64,000 bases of DNA from Synechococcus sp. C9 (GTDB lineage: Bacteria; Cyanobacteriota; Cyanobacteriia; Gloeomargaritales; Gloeomargaritaceae): the NCBI RefSeq assembly GCF_022984075.1, contig NZ_JALAAD010000001.1, forward strand, positions 1,096,455-1,160,454, in the 5' to 3' direction. The notes beneath the pieces are model-generated. The model saw only the letters and a list, made by a program, of their open reading frames with translations, had not been told where the DNA came from and did not search any database. Below are positions 7,876 through 16,867 of the stretch, in pieces. The position numbers were made by a program, and so were the translations under genes. Each line of letters opens with the position of its first letter. Positions within the stretch are counted from its first letter, which is position 1.

Positions 7876-9555
7876 TCAGGCGTAGAAGCGGAATTTCACC
7901 GTGCCTTTTTGTCCCAGGATGATCACATCTTGATCTTCCAGACGCACTTGGGTAATCCGGGGGTGCTGGACACTATTAATAAAAGTGCCGTTGGTGGAGC
8001 CACAATCCCGCAGGGTGACGTGGGTTTCGCTCACTTCGATACAGGCGTGTTGCCCCGAAACCTGGGGGTCAGGGATGACGATATGACAGCGTTGGCTGTC
8101 CCGTCCCAAGTAATGGGTGCCCACCAGGGTAAATTCCTCCCCTTGGGCGGGCCCGGCGATGCAGACCAGACGGCTGGGGCGGTACTCCTCGGTCGGCAGG
8201 GGGCGGTCAGGTAGGGCGGAGCGGGGGGGCGGGGTAATCACCTGGGTTTCCGGCTCGGGGGGGGGTTCTGGCTCGGCGATGAGAGGCAGCGGTGTGAGCA
8301 TCTGGGTGGGGATGGCTTCCGGGGGGGTAACCGTCGGGTTTTCCGCATGGGGAAGCGTTGGGGGGGTAACAGGGGCGGTCATCTCTACCTGCCCTATCGC
8401 CACGGTCATCGGTTCCGTTGGTATTGCGGGAATTCCCTGCACAGGCGGTACCGGACGGGAACGACGGCTGAACCAAATCGCCAATCCCACCGCCCCGGCT
8501 CCCAGCCCCAAAATACTCGCCCCCACTACCACCAGCCCCATCTGCCACCAATCCACCGGGGAACGGTCCTGCCCTTGCTCGATCTGTTCCTGCGCCTGGG
8601 TCAAGAGGCTTTGGGCGCTGTGGTGCTGGGGATAACGGTTGAGGATGGACTGAAAAACCGGCTGGGCAAGGCGGTAGTGGGCTTCCCAAAAATGGGTTAA
8701 CCCCTCGTGCCACAGGCTGTTCACTGGGCTGTCCTGGTTTTCTACCCCCGCTTGCTGGAGAAATTGCCGGAGGGTGGTGGCGGCAATCAGACGCACCTGT
8801 TTGTCCTGGACAGTAGCCAAGCCCAACACGTCCCCATTAGCCAAAAAGACGATGGCTCCCGCCAACCCCTGCGCCTGCCCTGAGGGAAAAACCATCCCTG
8901 AGCCGTTCCAGGTGCCCGCATCCAGGGTCGGGGTGATTCTATCCTGGGCGTAGGTTTGGGCGAGGGCATAAATGGGGGTGCCCGCTGTGGGGGGCTGGGC
9001 TTCCCGAAACACCAGGGTAGGGGTTTGGGTCAATGGCACCGTGACCAGGGCGAGATTCCGTTGGGGGTCGTACTTGACCACCTGAAATTCATAGGGTTGA
9101 TCCGCCTGTCCCCCGGGGAGCAATACCTGATTAATTCGTTCCAATTGCTCCAGTTGGGCTTCCGGTTCGATCCGGGCGACCGCTGTCTGGATGTTTTCGG
9201 GCGTAATGGGAATTTTTCGCTCGGGGAAGGCTTCGTTGTACAGCATCAACCGTTGCCGGGCTAAATCTTCGAGCAGACGGCGTTTGCCTTGCTTGTCCCC
9301 TTGAACACTCCCCTGTACCACCGTCGCCAGGGTAAGAACTTTGCCGTTGGGATGGACAAATACCCCCGTGCCCTGGGTTTGCACCACCGTCTCCCAGGTG
9401 CGTTCTTCAAACCGCCATTGCCCCTGATAGCCGCTGATCAGATAGACCAGGGTGGGTTGGTGCCACAGCTTCCATTGGTCAGGGGTATTTTGCGCCCACA
9501 CCGGGGGAATCCAGCCCAGGAGCAGGAGGAGCCACCAGCCCCGCAACGTTCCCAT
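7876..9555 (-). CDS. Membrane FHA protein with degenerate trypsin-like domain
   Basis: A 559-residue protein. Residues 1-21 form a signal peptide ending VWAQ. Residues about 45-265 resemble a trypsin-like protease domain, but the usual triad is missing: the His position reads LTLATVV instead of LTxAHVV, the Asp position NLALVTV, and the GNSGGP position GLAGAIV. Residues about 275-330 look like a TPR-type helical pair. A membrane helix (MGLVVVGASILGLGAGAVGL) follows near 340, then a proline-rich linker and a C-terminal FHA domain (HYLGRDSQRCHIVIPD, GSTNGTFIN). This suggests a sensor with the dead protease fold outside and a phosphothreonine reader inside. Confidence 0.8.
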   Translation of the reverse strand: MGTLRGWWLLLLLGWIPPVWAQNTPDQWKLWHQPTLVYLISGYQGQWRFEERTWETVVQTQGTGVFVHPNGKVLTLATVVQGSVQGDKQGKRRLLEDLARQRLMLYNEAFPERKIPITPENIQTAVARIEPEAQLEQLERINQVLLPGGQADQPYEFQVVKYDPQRNLALVTVPLTQTPTLVFREAQPPTAGTPIYALAQTYAQDRITPTLDAGTWNGSGMVFPSGQAQGLAGAIVFLANGDVLGLATVQDKQVRLIAATTLRQFLQQAGVENQDSPVNSLWHEGLTHFWEAHYRLAQPVFQSILNRYPQHHSAQSLLTQAQEQIEQGQDRSPVDWWQMGLVVVGASILGLGAGAVGLAIWFSRRSRPVPPVQGIPAIPTEPMTVAIGQVEMTAPVTPPTLPHAENPTVTPPEAIPTQMLTPLPLIAEPEPPPEPETQVITPPPRSALPDRPLPTEEYRPSRLVCIAGPAQGEEFTLVGTHYLGRDSQRCHIVIPDPQVSGQHACIEVSETHVTLRDCGSTNGTFINSVQHPRITQVRLEDQDVIILGQKGTVKFRFYA

Positions 9556-9584
9556 CCGCTACACTCCCCCAGCTAGGGCAACGA

Positions 9585-9911
9585 CTACCAGCCTTTTTCC
9601 GCCTGCGCCACCACGTAGTTCGCCACATCCTCAATATCGGTAGCACTCAGGCGACCCTTGAAGGCGGGCATGGCATTTTTCCCATTGGTGACTTGATAGA
9701 TGATGGCTTCCAAATCCATGCCATATTTCGCCAAATCTTCCTTTTTCAGGGATTTACTGGCGACGACCACATTCCGACCCCCCGCATGGCAGGCGGCACA
9801 GTTGGCACCGAACACCTTGCCCCCGTGGGCAATATCAGCGGCTTGAGCAGGCATGACCCAGCTTCCCAGCATGATCCCAATGGCGAATAGTACGGTCAAA
9901 ACAACACGCAT
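9585..9911 (-). CDS. petJ: Cytochrome c6 (cytochrome c553)
   Basis: A lumenal electron carrier between cytochrome b6f and photosystem I, an alternative to plastocyanin. The 108-residue precursor has a signal peptide ([15 protein letters not shown], ending AQA) and a mature part with the heme c motif NCAACH and the axial Met in NAMPAF. The C-terminal helix [13 protein letters not shown] is typical. The ATG at 9911 is chosen because AGGGGA lies just upstream; a longer reading to 9959 would add an unlikely segment before the signal peptide. The FHA gene starts 29 bp downstream on the same strand. Confidence 0.95.
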   Translation of the reverse strand: MRVVLTVLFAIGIMLGSWVMPAQAADIAHGGKVFGANCAACHAGGRNVVVASKSLKKEDLAKYGMDLEAIIYQVTNGKNAMPAFKGRLSATDIEDVANYVVAQAEKGW

Positions 9912-10060
9912 GGTTCCCCTCGTATAAAAAAATTCAACGCATGGGGTGATCCCCCCCAATGTATCCTAACTGAATCTTTTTACCCAAGTCACACAAAACT
10001 GAGAAGATATTTAACAATGTTTGTTACGATGCCTGAGGAAGCCATGTGTGGTCATAGGGA

Positions 10061-11152
10061 ATGCTGAAAGCGGGAATTGTCGGTCTGCCCAACGTAGGAA
10101 AATCCACCCTCTTCAATGCCTTGGTGGAAAATGCCAAGGCGGATGCCCAAAATTATCCATTCTGTACCATTGAACCCAACCGGGGGGTGGTGAATGTCCC
10201 GGATGAACGCTTGGCGGTTTTAGCCAAACTCTCCCGTTCCCGGCAGATTGTCCCGGCGCAGATTGAATTTGTGGATATTGCCGGACTGGTGGAGGGGGCG
10301 AGCCGGGGGGAAGGGCGGGGCAACCAGTTTCTCTCCCATATCCGCCAGGTGGATGCGATTGTCCAGGTGGTGCGCTGTTTTGATGACCCGGATATTATCC
10401 ATGTGAGCGGTTCCGTTGACCCGGTGCGCGACATTGGGGTGATTAACCTGGAACTGGCCTTGGCGGATTTGGAGCAGGTGGAACGGCGGCGGGAAAAACA
10501 AAAAAAACTCGCCCGTACCCAAAAAGAGGCGCAGGCAGAATTAGAACTCCTCGACCAGGTGGCCGCCGAGTTGAATGAGGGGCGTTTGGTGCGGCAATTG
10601 GGCTTGACGGCGGAACAACAGGCGATGTTGCGCCCCTTGGATTTGCTCACCGCCAAACCGATGATCTACGCCACCAACGTCAGCGAAACGGATTTAGCCA
10701 GCGGCAATGCTTGGACCCAGCAGGTGGAGGCGCTCGCGCACCAGGAACAGACCCGAGTGGTGCGGGTGTCGGCGCAGGTGGAGGCGGAACTGACGGAACT
10801 CCCCCCCCCGGAACGGGCGGACTACCTCGCCAGCTTGGGGGTGAGCAGTGGCGGCTTACAGGCGTTGATCCGTGCTACTTATGAATTGCTGGGTTTACGC
10901 ACCTTTCTCACCACCGGCGAAACCGAAACCCGGGCTTGGACGATCAAAGCGGGCACCTTGGCTCCCCAGGCCGCTGGGGTGATTCACACGGATTTTGAGC
11001 GGGGGTTTATCCGTGCGGAAACCATTAGCTACGAGGACTTGGTACGGTGCGGTTCGCTGGCGGCGGCCAGGGAAAAGGGACTGATTCGCAGTGAGGGCAA
11101 GGAATATCTGGTGCAGGAAGGGGACGTGATGGTGTTTCGGTTTAATGTCTAA
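10061..11152 (+). CDS. ychF: Redox-regulated ATPase/GTPase YchF
   Basis: An Obg-family P-loop protein of 363 residues that binds ATP as well as GTP and associates with ribosomes. Visible parts are the Walker A GLPNVGKST, the YPFCTIEPN switch, Walker B region VDIAGLVEGAS, a coiled-coil middle segment near residues 130-200 and the C-terminal TGS domain (TFLTTGETETRAW to DVMVFRFNV). The length is normal. It is divergently placed from petJ with about 150 bp between the genes. Confidence 0.95.
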   Translation: MLKAGIVGLPNVGKSTLFNALVENAKADAQNYPFCTIEPNRGVVNVPDERLAVLAKLSRSRQIVPAQIEFVDIAGLVEGASRGEGRGNQFLSHIRQVDAIVQVVRCFDDPDIIHVSGSVDPVRDIGVINLELALADLEQVERRREKQKKLARTQKEAQAELELLDQVAAELNEGRLVRQLGLTAEQQAMLRPLDLLTAKPMIYATNVSETDLASGNAWTQQVEALAHQEQTRVVRVSAQVEAELTELPPPERADYLASLGVSSGGLQALIRATYELLGLRTFLTTGETETRAWTIKAGTLAPQAAGVIHTDFERGFIRAETISYEDLVRCGSLAAAREKGLIRSEGKEYLVQEGDVMVFRFNV

Positions 11153-11284
11153 TTAAGGGCACTTCCTCAAAATGGGTCGCAGGGCACCGCCCCATCTTAG
11201 TTCTTGATAGCCTGCGTAGCCATTAGCATGGGTATTCGAGCCAGATAACCTTCAATCGGTGCAAATAAATAGAGGTGCCCTTAA
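11153..11284 (+). repeat. Family A repeat, complete
   Basis: A 132-bp element with left end TTAAGGGCACTTC and right end GAGGTGCCCTTAA, directly after the ychF stop. The core has a GTCGCAGGGCACCGCCCC hairpin. It may also act as the 3' end signal of ychF, but no U-tract is visible. Confidence 0.8.
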
Positions 11285-11313
11285 GAGTTCCAAATTGGTG
11301 AAAAGCGTTTAGT

Positions 11314-11422
11314 AGCTATAGCTAGGTAGGTTAAGGTTGTCGCCTTAAGATTCTGGGAAACCAATGTGGGGCTACGCCCAACGACCCATATCATGTCAAC
11401 CTTTGTATGCTTAGCTATAGAA
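11314..11422 (+). repeat. Family C repeat, uninterrupted copy
   Basis: About 107 bp beginning TAGCTATAGCTAGGTAGG and ending ATGCTTAGCTATAG, an imperfect terminal inverted repeat. The interior GGTTGTCGCCTTAAGATTC and CAATGTGGGGCTACGCCC match the copy at 60961-61203. At the point where that other copy is interrupted, this one reads straight through, so it is the empty site. Confidence 0.8.
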
Positions 11423-11474
11423 AGATTCGGATGTGTATGACGACACTAATTTGGCACCGTACACAGCATGATAC

Positions 11475-11522
11475 AAGCGGGCAGGGGGAATCGAACCGCC
11501 ATCAACAGTTTGGAAGACTGTA
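11475..11522 (-). repeat. 48-bp copy of the 3' part of tRNA-Gly (att-like)
   Basis: Matches 12208-12255 with two mismatches in 48 bp and covers the T arm, variable loop and most of the anticodon arm of tRNA-Gly(UCC). The D arm and 5' acceptor strand are missing, so it is not a functional tRNA. The copy is in direct orientation on the 3' side of the intact tRNA, the geometry left by elements that integrate into a tRNA 3' end. Confidence 0.75.
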
Positions 11523-11604
11523 ATAAAATAGCGATGCCTACGGGGTTTTAGGACTACCTCTAAAGAAATTACACCGAATCTACACCTATTTCGGGAATTT
11601 GGAG

Positions 11605-11829
11605 TTATCCCCCGCCCCTGATGATGGTGAGGACTACCCCGGCGATAACGGCAATGGTGGCACCGGCGATCAGGGAAGTTGCGAGTCGCTCTAGGCGTTC
11701 CCCCGTTTTCTGGGATGCTTCCATTTCAAATCGGATACGGGAAATTTGCTCTTTGGTTTCCCGTAGCTCTGCCAATACCTGGGCTTGGAAGTCTTGGGGC
11801 GGTAATTCGGATTGCATAATGGAAACCAT
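11605..11829 (-). CDS. Small single-pass membrane protein, unknown
   Basis: A 74-residue product with no recognised family. The first part is charged and helical (AQVLAELRETKEQISRIRFE, coiled-coil-like), followed by one strong membrane helix (LIAGATIAVIAGVVLTIIRG) at the C-terminus. The ATG at 11817 is an alternative start. It is the only plausible gene between the tRNA fragment and the intact tRNA-Gly, so it may be cargo left from an integrated element. Confidence 0.5.
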   Translation of the reverse strand: MVSIMQSELPPQDFQAQVLAELRETKEQISRIRFEMEASQKTGERLERLATSLIAGATIAVIAGVVLTIIRGGG

Positions 11830-11985
11830 CGGTGTATATTTCCACTCTAAGGCTATTGGCTACTAATTCGCTCCAGCAGTCTTTGTATTTTTGCCCTAGC
11901 CGCCACTGGCAATCGGGGCACTCCCCTTCGGCACCTTCGCCGCCCTTGTCCCCATTGGTGTACCTACGTTTGCCTACACCAAAAA

Positions 11986-12109
11986 TACTATGGCAATCTT
12001 ACTTGATTAGTGAACAGAGATTTCCCAGAACCATACACCGCAGGTGCTTCTTGGACGGGGGCGGTGCCCCTGCGACCCCTTTTCCATTCTCATTTAGGAG
12101 TGCTATAGA
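11986..12109 (+). repeat. Family B repeat
   Basis: Starts TATGGCAATCTTACTTGATT and ends TTTAGGAGTGCTATAG, with the core GACGGGGGCGGTGCCCCTGC inside. It carries an extra CACCGCAGGTGCTTCTTG stretch before the core; a related insert (GAAGCACCTGCGGTG) occurs in the repeat at 42888. Confidence 0.75.
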
Positions 12110-12208
12110 TATGGCTACATTTCTGTACTAATCCCTAGCTTTGATGTACTAATGGGGTAAATTCTGTAAGTACCGTAGAATCGGTGTATTCGGCTCTCTG
12201 TGGGAGTA

Positions 12209-12279
12209 AGCGGGCAGGGGGAATCGAACCCCCATCGACAGTTTGGAAGACTGTAGTTTTACCACTAAACTATGCCCGC
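12209..12279 (-). tRNA. tRNA-Gly (anticodon UCC)
   Basis: On the minus strand the 71-nt sequence runs from GCGGGCA to TGCCCGCT. The 7-bp acceptor stem pairs fully, the T arm is GGGGG-TTCGATT-CCCCC, and the anticodon loop CTTCCAA gives UCC, reading GGA codons. CCA is not encoded. The downstream 3' flank (lower coordinates) contains the truncated duplicate at 11475-11522. Confidence 0.95.
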
Positions 12280-12302
12280 ATCGGTACTCTAGTATAGGCA
12301 AT

Positions 12303-12896
12303 ATGGTACAAATTGGCACGATGGCACAGACCTACGAGCAGACCAGTCTGGACTGGCAGACCCGCCTTTTACAACAACGCCTCCAGGAATGGTGGGAGTT
12401 TACCATCGCCCGCTTGAATCCCAATCTGCCCAATTTAGAGGGTATTGGTGTACCGCCATTGTATATTCAATTGTTGCTGTGGCTGGGCTTGGTGGGGATG
12501 GGAGTATTCCTGGGATTGCGCCTGACCCGCTGGTTGCACAATCGTCGCTGGAACCAATGGCGATGGTATTCCCCCAGGAGTGGGAGCGCCACAGTAACCC
12601 ATCAAAATTCCTGGCTAGAGGAAGCCCAAAGGTGGCATGGGCAAGGTGATTATACAGAAGCAGTGCGTTGTTTATACTTTAGCCTGTTGGAATATCTGCA
12701 AATCCGCCGGGGGATTACCCCTTTGGCAAGTCGCACGGATGGGGAATATCGCCGTTTAACCCAGCACCTTGCCCCCCAGGAAAGCTATGATCTGCTCTGG
12801 CGGGTGCATGAACGGATTTGTTTTCGGCAGGACACGGTATCCCAGGAGCAATGGCAAACCTATTGGCAGGCGTATCAACGGGTGGTGAACGATTGA
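12303..12896 (+). CDS. DUF4129-domain membrane protein
   Basis: A protein of about 197 residues with an N-terminal helical segment ([20 protein letters not shown]), one membrane helix ([20 protein letters not shown]) and a C-terminal DUF4129 region ([10 protein letters not shown]-like [30 protein letters not shown]). DUF4129 proteins are often found with transglutaminase-like proteins; none is present here. The start is chosen at ATG 12303, with 12321 as an alternative; anything earlier would run into tRNA-Gly. The 3' end overlaps chlD by about 46 bp. Confidence 0.75.
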   Translation: MVQIGTMAQTYEQTSLDWQTRLLQQRLQEWWEFTIARLNPNLPNLEGIGVPPLYIQLLLWLGLVGMGVFLGLRLTRWLHNRRWNQWRWYSPRSGSATVTHQNSWLEEAQRWHGQGDYTEAVRCLYFSLLEYLQIRRGITPLASRTDGEYRRLTQHLAPQESYDLLWRVHERICFRQDTVSQEQWQTYWQAYQRVVND

Positions 12897-14815
12897 CCTT
12901 CCCCCTGACGGCGGTGGTAGGACAGGAGCGGTTGAAGCTTGCCCTGCTGTTGGCGGCGGTGGATATGGGGATTGGCGGGGTGTTGCTGGCGGGAGCGAAG
13001 GGTACGGCGAAATCGGTGCTGGCACGGGGGATTCATGCCCTATTGCCGCCGATTGAGGTGGTGCAGGGTTCCCCCTACCAGGATGACCCTCAACACCCGG
13101 AGGAATGGTTGTTTCACCCAGAAACCGTAGTCACTCAGATCACCGCCCCGCCATTTGTCCAAATTCCCTTGGGGGTGACGGAAGACCGGTTGGTGGGGGC
13201 AGTGGATGTGGCGGCTTCTCTGCAACAGGGGGAGGCGGTGTTTCAACCGGGTTTATTAGCCCAGGCGCACCGGGGCGTGTTGTATGTGGATGAATTGAAT
13301 TTACTGGATGATAACGTTGTTAATATTTTGTTAACGGTTTTGAGTGAAGGGGTTAACCGGGTGGAGCGGGAAGGGGTGAGCGTGGTGCATCCCTGTCGTC
13401 CGCTGTTGATTGCCACCTACAACCCGGAGGAGGGGGCGGTGCGGAGTCATTTGCAAGACCGGTTTGCCATCCAACTGGCGGCGGTGCCCTTGGCGGAATT
13501 GGCGGAACGGGCGGAGGCGACCCAGCGGGCGGTGCGGTATGGGGATCAGCCCCAGGCGGTCTGGGCGGAGCAGGAAGAAGAAATGGCGGCATTACGCACC
13601 CAAATCCTCCTGGCACGGGAATGGTTACCCACGGTGCGGATCACGGCGGCACAGGTGCAGTATTTGGTGGAGGAGTCCTTGCGGGCGGGGGTACAGGGAC
13701 ATCGGGGGGAGTTGTTTGCCACCCGGATTGCCCAAGCCCATGCGGCTTTTTGGGGACGGAATCAGGTCACCGCTGAGGATTTGCGGGTGGGGGTGGAATT
13801 GGCAATCATCCCTCGTGCCACAACTGTCCCGCAAACAGAGCCACCGCCGCCCCCCCCGCCTCCGCCCCAGGATTCCCAAACGGAGCAACCCCCGGAAGCG
13901 CAACCGGAGGAGAACAACAGCCTCCCGGAGGAATTTATCTTTGACCCGGAGGGGGTGATTCTCGACCCGGAGTTGCTGTATTTTGCCCAAAAATGCCAAC
14001 CCCGCACCCGCGCCGGTACCCGTAATCAGAGCATTAACCAGCAGAGGGGTCGGTATGTGAAACCGATTTTACCCCAGGGCAATCACCCCCGGATTGCGGT
14101 GGATGCGACCCTGCGGGCGGCGGCTCCCCATCAGCAAAAACGCCGTCAAGCCCAACCGGGGAAAAAAGTGGTGGTCACGGGGGAGGACGTGCGGGCGAAA
14201 CGGCTGGTGCGGAAGGCGGGGGCGTTAATCGTTTTTGTGGTGGATGCCTCGGGTTCGATGGCGCTGAATCGGATGCAGGCGGCAAAAGGGGCAGTGTTGC
14301 GGTTATTGACCGAGGCGTACCAAAACCGGGACATGGTGGCATTGATTCCCTTCCGGGGGGAACAGGCGGAGGTGTTACTGCCGCCCACCCGTTCGATTGA
14401 AGCCGCCCGCCGTCGTCTGGATCAACTGCCCTGTGGGGGTGGCTCGCCCCTGGCGCACGGGTTAACCCAAGCGGTACGGGTGGGGATGAATGCCCGTCAA
14501 GGGGGGGACATTGGTCAGGTGATTGTGGTGGCGATTACGGATGGGCGGGGCAATGTGCCGCTGGCTCGCTCCCTGGGACAACCCCCTGACCCTGGGGTGG
14601 ATATTAAAACCGAACTGCTGGAACTTGCCGGTAAAATGCGTTTGTTGGATTTCCGTTTGCTGGTAATTGATACGGAAAATAAGTTTGTTTCCACGGGATT
14701 TGCGAAAGAATTGGCGCAAAAAGCAGGGGGGAATTATTACCATTTGCCCCGTGCCAACGAACGCACCCTCGCCCAAGTCACCCAAAATGCCCTGCGGGAG
14801 GTGCGGCAAAATTAA
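12851..14815 (+). CDS. chlD: Magnesium chelatase subunit D
   Basis: Together with ChlI and ChlH it inserts Mg into protoporphyrin IX, the committed step of chlorophyll synthesis. The roughly 654-residue protein has an N-terminal AAA+ domain with a degenerate Walker A (AGAKGTAKS), a DELNLLDDN segment, a proline-rich then acidic linker near residues 330-365 and a C-terminal von Willebrand A domain with the MIDAS motif VDASGSM. The start is uncertain: ATG 12851 fits best, but a TTG near 12893 would remove the overlap with the upstream gene. The partner chlI lies at 41441-42505. Confidence 0.93.
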   Translation: MANLLAGVSTGGERLTFPLTAVVGQERLKLALLLAAVDMGIGGVLLAGAKGTAKSVLARGIHALLPPIEVVQGSPYQDDPQHPEEWLFHPETVVTQITAPPFVQIPLGVTEDRLVGAVDVAASLQQGEAVFQPGLLAQAHRGVLYVDELNLLDDNVVNILLTVLSEGVNRVEREGVSVVHPCRPLLIATYNPEEGAVRSHLQDRFAIQLAAVPLAELAERAEATQRAVRYGDQPQAVWAEQEEEMAALRTQILLAREWLPTVRITAAQVQYLVEESLRAGVQGHRGELFATRIAQAHAAFWGRNQVTAEDLRVGVELAIIPRATTVPQTEPPPPPPPPPQDSQTEQPPEAQPEENNSLPEEFIFDPEGVILDPELLYFAQKCQPRTRAGTRNQSINQQRGRYVKPILPQGNHPRIAVDATLRAAAPHQQKRRQAQPGKKVVVTGEDVRAKRLVRKAGALIVFVVDASGSMALNRMQAAKGAVLRLLTEAYQNRDMVALIPFRGEQAEVLLPPTRSIEAARRRLDQLPCGGGSPLAHGLTQAVRVGMNARQGGDIGQVIVVAITDGRGNVPLARSLGQPPDPGVDIKTELLELAGKMRLLDFRLLVIDTENKFVSTGFAKELAQKAGGNYYHLPRANERTLAQVTQNALREVRQN

Positions 14816-14846
14816 ACCCCGTTTGTAATTTATACTCAATTTATAC

Positions 14847-14935
14847 TTAAGGGCATCTCTAAAAATAGGTTGCAGGGGCGTTGTCCCCGTCTTTAGTTCT
14901 GGGGAATTTCGGTTGGCTAATCCCATTATTATAGC
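14847..14935 (+). repeat. Family A repeat, left part
   Basis: Begins TTAAGGGCATCTCTAAAAAT and contains the core GGTTGCAGGGGCGTTGTCCC. The right terminal repeat is missing, so the right boundary is a guess. The rest of the gap up to 15094 holds nothing else except a possible -10 box TATAAT at 15053-15058 for the next gene. Confidence 0.6.
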
Positions 14936-15094
14936 CATTGACAGGATTGACCCCAAAATTGATCGAAACGATAGATACCAGCCAGCGGTCTCAGGGAATT
15001 ACCCAGGCGGCATCCTGCCGACTGCTGGGGGAAAAGCCCCGCACTTGTGCGATATAATCAGATGCAAATGGACACAACTTGAGAAGTTCTTTAG

Positions 15095-15331
15095 ATGTTA
15101 ATCCTGTCTGCTGAACAAGTGGAGCCGATTGGGGCGGACTACCGACAAGCCATGCGGATTCAATACCAATGTAAGGTTTTTGAGCGGTTGTGCTCCTTTG
15201 GTGTCCACCAGCGCCAGCAGGCAATCAAAGAATGCCAAAAGTATTTAGATTCCCATACCCGTGGTTGCTTGGTTGTGGAAGACCCGTCGAGTTATACCCT
15301 TTGGACTTATGTGCCGGATGCCGAACTCTAA
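15095..15331 (+). CDS. Conserved-looking small soluble protein
   Basis: A 78-residue protein of unrecognised family: MLILSAEQVEPIGADYRQAM, then a helical Cys-containing middle (VFERLCSFGVHQRQQAIKEC) and a C-terminal strand region (TRGCLVVEDPSSYTLWTYVP). There are four Cys in all, not in a metal-binding spacing. A TATAAT box at 15053-15058 and the isolated position suggest its own promoter. It is probably a real cyanobacterial orphan protein. Confidence 0.6.
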   Translation: MLILSAEQVEPIGADYRQAMRIQYQCKVFERLCSFGVHQRQQAIKECQKYLDSHTRGCLVVEDPSSYTLWTYVPDAEL

Positions 15332-15558
15332 ACATGATCCCGGCTGAAGGCGAGGCTTAATAGGTTATTACTAGGTTCTTAAAAGTTTAGCAGTATGTAC
15401 TTATATTTTACTTAAGTTTAGCGAAACATTTTGGCTTGGTTCACCGGCTATCCCCCCCAACTGCGTAATCGTACGGAAAGAAGCGGGGAAATTTTTTGCC
15501 ATGATAGGTATTATTGGGTGTTATATTGCACACTATGTCAGCCTGACATAATGCGAGA

Positions 15559-16338
15559 ATGGAACACGTCACCCTTGACCTCGAGCGGATGCCGTTGCAA
15601 TTCAGTGCCCTTTCCCACCCTGGGGTTGTCCGGCAATACAACGAGGATGCCTACCATGTGGATGCCCAAGGGCGATTTTTTATCGTGGCGGATGGCATGG
15701 GTGGCTATTCCGGGGGGGAGCGAGCCAGCCAGTTGGCGGTGGGGGTGATGGCGCTTTACCTGGAGACCTACTGGGGGCAGACCCAGGCGTTGGCGGAAGT
15801 CATGCAACAGGCGGTACTGCGGGCGAATGAGCATTTGCTGGCGGAGCAGGTAGCCAACCCGGTGATCAAGGATATGGGCACGACGGTGGTGATGCTCTGT
15901 CGGGGGGAGGGGTCGCAGGGGTGGTTTTGCCATGTGGGGGACTCCCGTTTGTACCGTCTGCGGGGGAATCATTTGGAGCAACTCACCCGAGACCATACCT
16001 GGGTGGCGCAGGCGATTGAATCCGGGGGGTTGTCCCCCATGCAAGCCCGTTCCCATCCCTGGCGGCATTTGCTCACCCAATGTTTGGGGCGGGATGACCT
16101 GGAGCCGGTGACCGTGCATCCCCTCACCCTGGAACCGGGGGATTGTTATTTGCTCTGTAGCGATGGGTTGACGGAAGAGGTGTTGGACTGGCAGATTGCC
16201 GCTACCTTGCGGTTGATGCGTTCCCCGGAGTGGACGGTGCAAACCCTGGTGGATGCGGCGTGTAAGCGGGGGGGGCGGGACAATATCACGGCGGTGGTGG
16301 TGCAGGTGCCCTGGGAGCAAAAGCCTACGGATACTTAG
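15559..16338 (+). CDS. PP2C-type Ser/Thr protein phosphatase
   Basis: A metal-dependent phosphatase of 259 residues (PPM family). The characteristic motifs are NEDAYHVD, FIVADGMGGYSGGE, GTTVVMLCRG, GDSRLYRLRG, LLCSDGLTE and GGRDNITAVVV, which supply the metal-binding Asp residues. No membrane or regulatory domain is attached. It resembles the Stp/PphA group that reverses Hanks-type kinase phosphorylation. The two FHA proteins and the kinase elsewhere in the window are plausible members of the same signalling layer, by inference. Confidence 0.92.
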   Translation: MEHVTLDLERMPLQFSALSHPGVVRQYNEDAYHVDAQGRFFIVADGMGGYSGGERASQLAVGVMALYLETYWGQTQALAEVMQQAVLRANEHLLAEQVANPVIKDMGTTVVMLCRGEGSQGWFCHVGDSRLYRLRGNHLEQLTRDHTWVAQAIESGGLSPMQARSHPWRHLLTQCLGRDDLEPVTVHPLTLEPGDCYLLCSDGLTEEVLDWQIAATLRLMRSPEWTVQTLVDAACKRGGRDNITAVVVQVPWEQKPTDT

Positions 16339-16377
16339 GCTCCTACGCTATGGTAGAGCTAGCGAGGAGGAGAACCT

Positions 16378-16854
16378 ATGGCAGAGCAGGTGCGGGCGTG
16401 GCTGCAACCAGCGGCGGATTTTTTTGCTGGCTTGAATTTTCCAGAACCGGTTGTCCACTGGGGGCATCCTTTGATGATGGGCATTGTGTTGGTGTTTATG
16501 GGGAGCTTTGCGGCGCTGACGGGCTGGCGGGGGCGGTTGGCAACGGACCCGGAGGTAGCACAAACCGCTTGGGGGGAGCATCGGAAATTAGTCCCCTGGC
16601 TGTACCTTTTTTTGGCTTTGGGCTACAGCGGTGGTCTGCTTTCCTTGGTGATGCAGGGGCAGGAGATTTTCCAGAGTCCCCATTTTGTGACTGGGACGGT
16701 GGTGCTGGCGGGGTTGACGGTGAATGCCCTGTTGTCCTTGGGGATGAAAGGGCAGGCATGGACCCGTACCCTCCACGCCTATGTGGGCAGTGCGACCCTG
16801 GCGGTGGCGGTGGTGCATATGGCTCTGGGGGTGAAATTAGGGTTGTCGTTTTAG
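16378..16854 (+). CDS. DUF4079 integral membrane protein
   Basis: A 158-residue membrane protein with about four helices: WGHPLMMGIVLVFMGSFAAL, LVPWLYLFLALGYSGGLLSL, VVLAGLTVNALLSLGM and ATLAVAVVHMALGVKLGL. Histidines in WGHP, EHRK, LHAY and VVHM are placed as possible heme ligands, in keeping with a cytochrome b561-like fold. This family is found in cyanobacteria and plastids. A strong ribosome site (GAGGAGGAG, about 6 bp before ATG) fixes the start. The Ctp protease gene starts 13 bp downstream. Confidence 0.8.
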   Translation: MAEQVRAWLQPAADFFAGLNFPEPVVHWGHPLMMGIVLVFMGSFAALTGWRGRLATDPEVAQTAWGEHRKLVPWLYLFLALGYSGGLLSLVMQGQEIFQSPHFVTGTVVLAGLTVNALLSLGMKGQAWTRTLHAYVGSATLAVAVVHMALGVKLGLSF

Positions 16855-16867
16855 GAGTAGGTCAGGC

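Noticed and set aside
11475-11522. Second functional tRNA-Gly
   Set aside because: The D arm and the 5' acceptor strand are missing; only the 3' part is duplicated.
11832-12131. ORF of about 99 codons on the plus strand
   Set aside because: It runs through a family B repeat and has a low-complexity, proline/leucine-rich product without family features.
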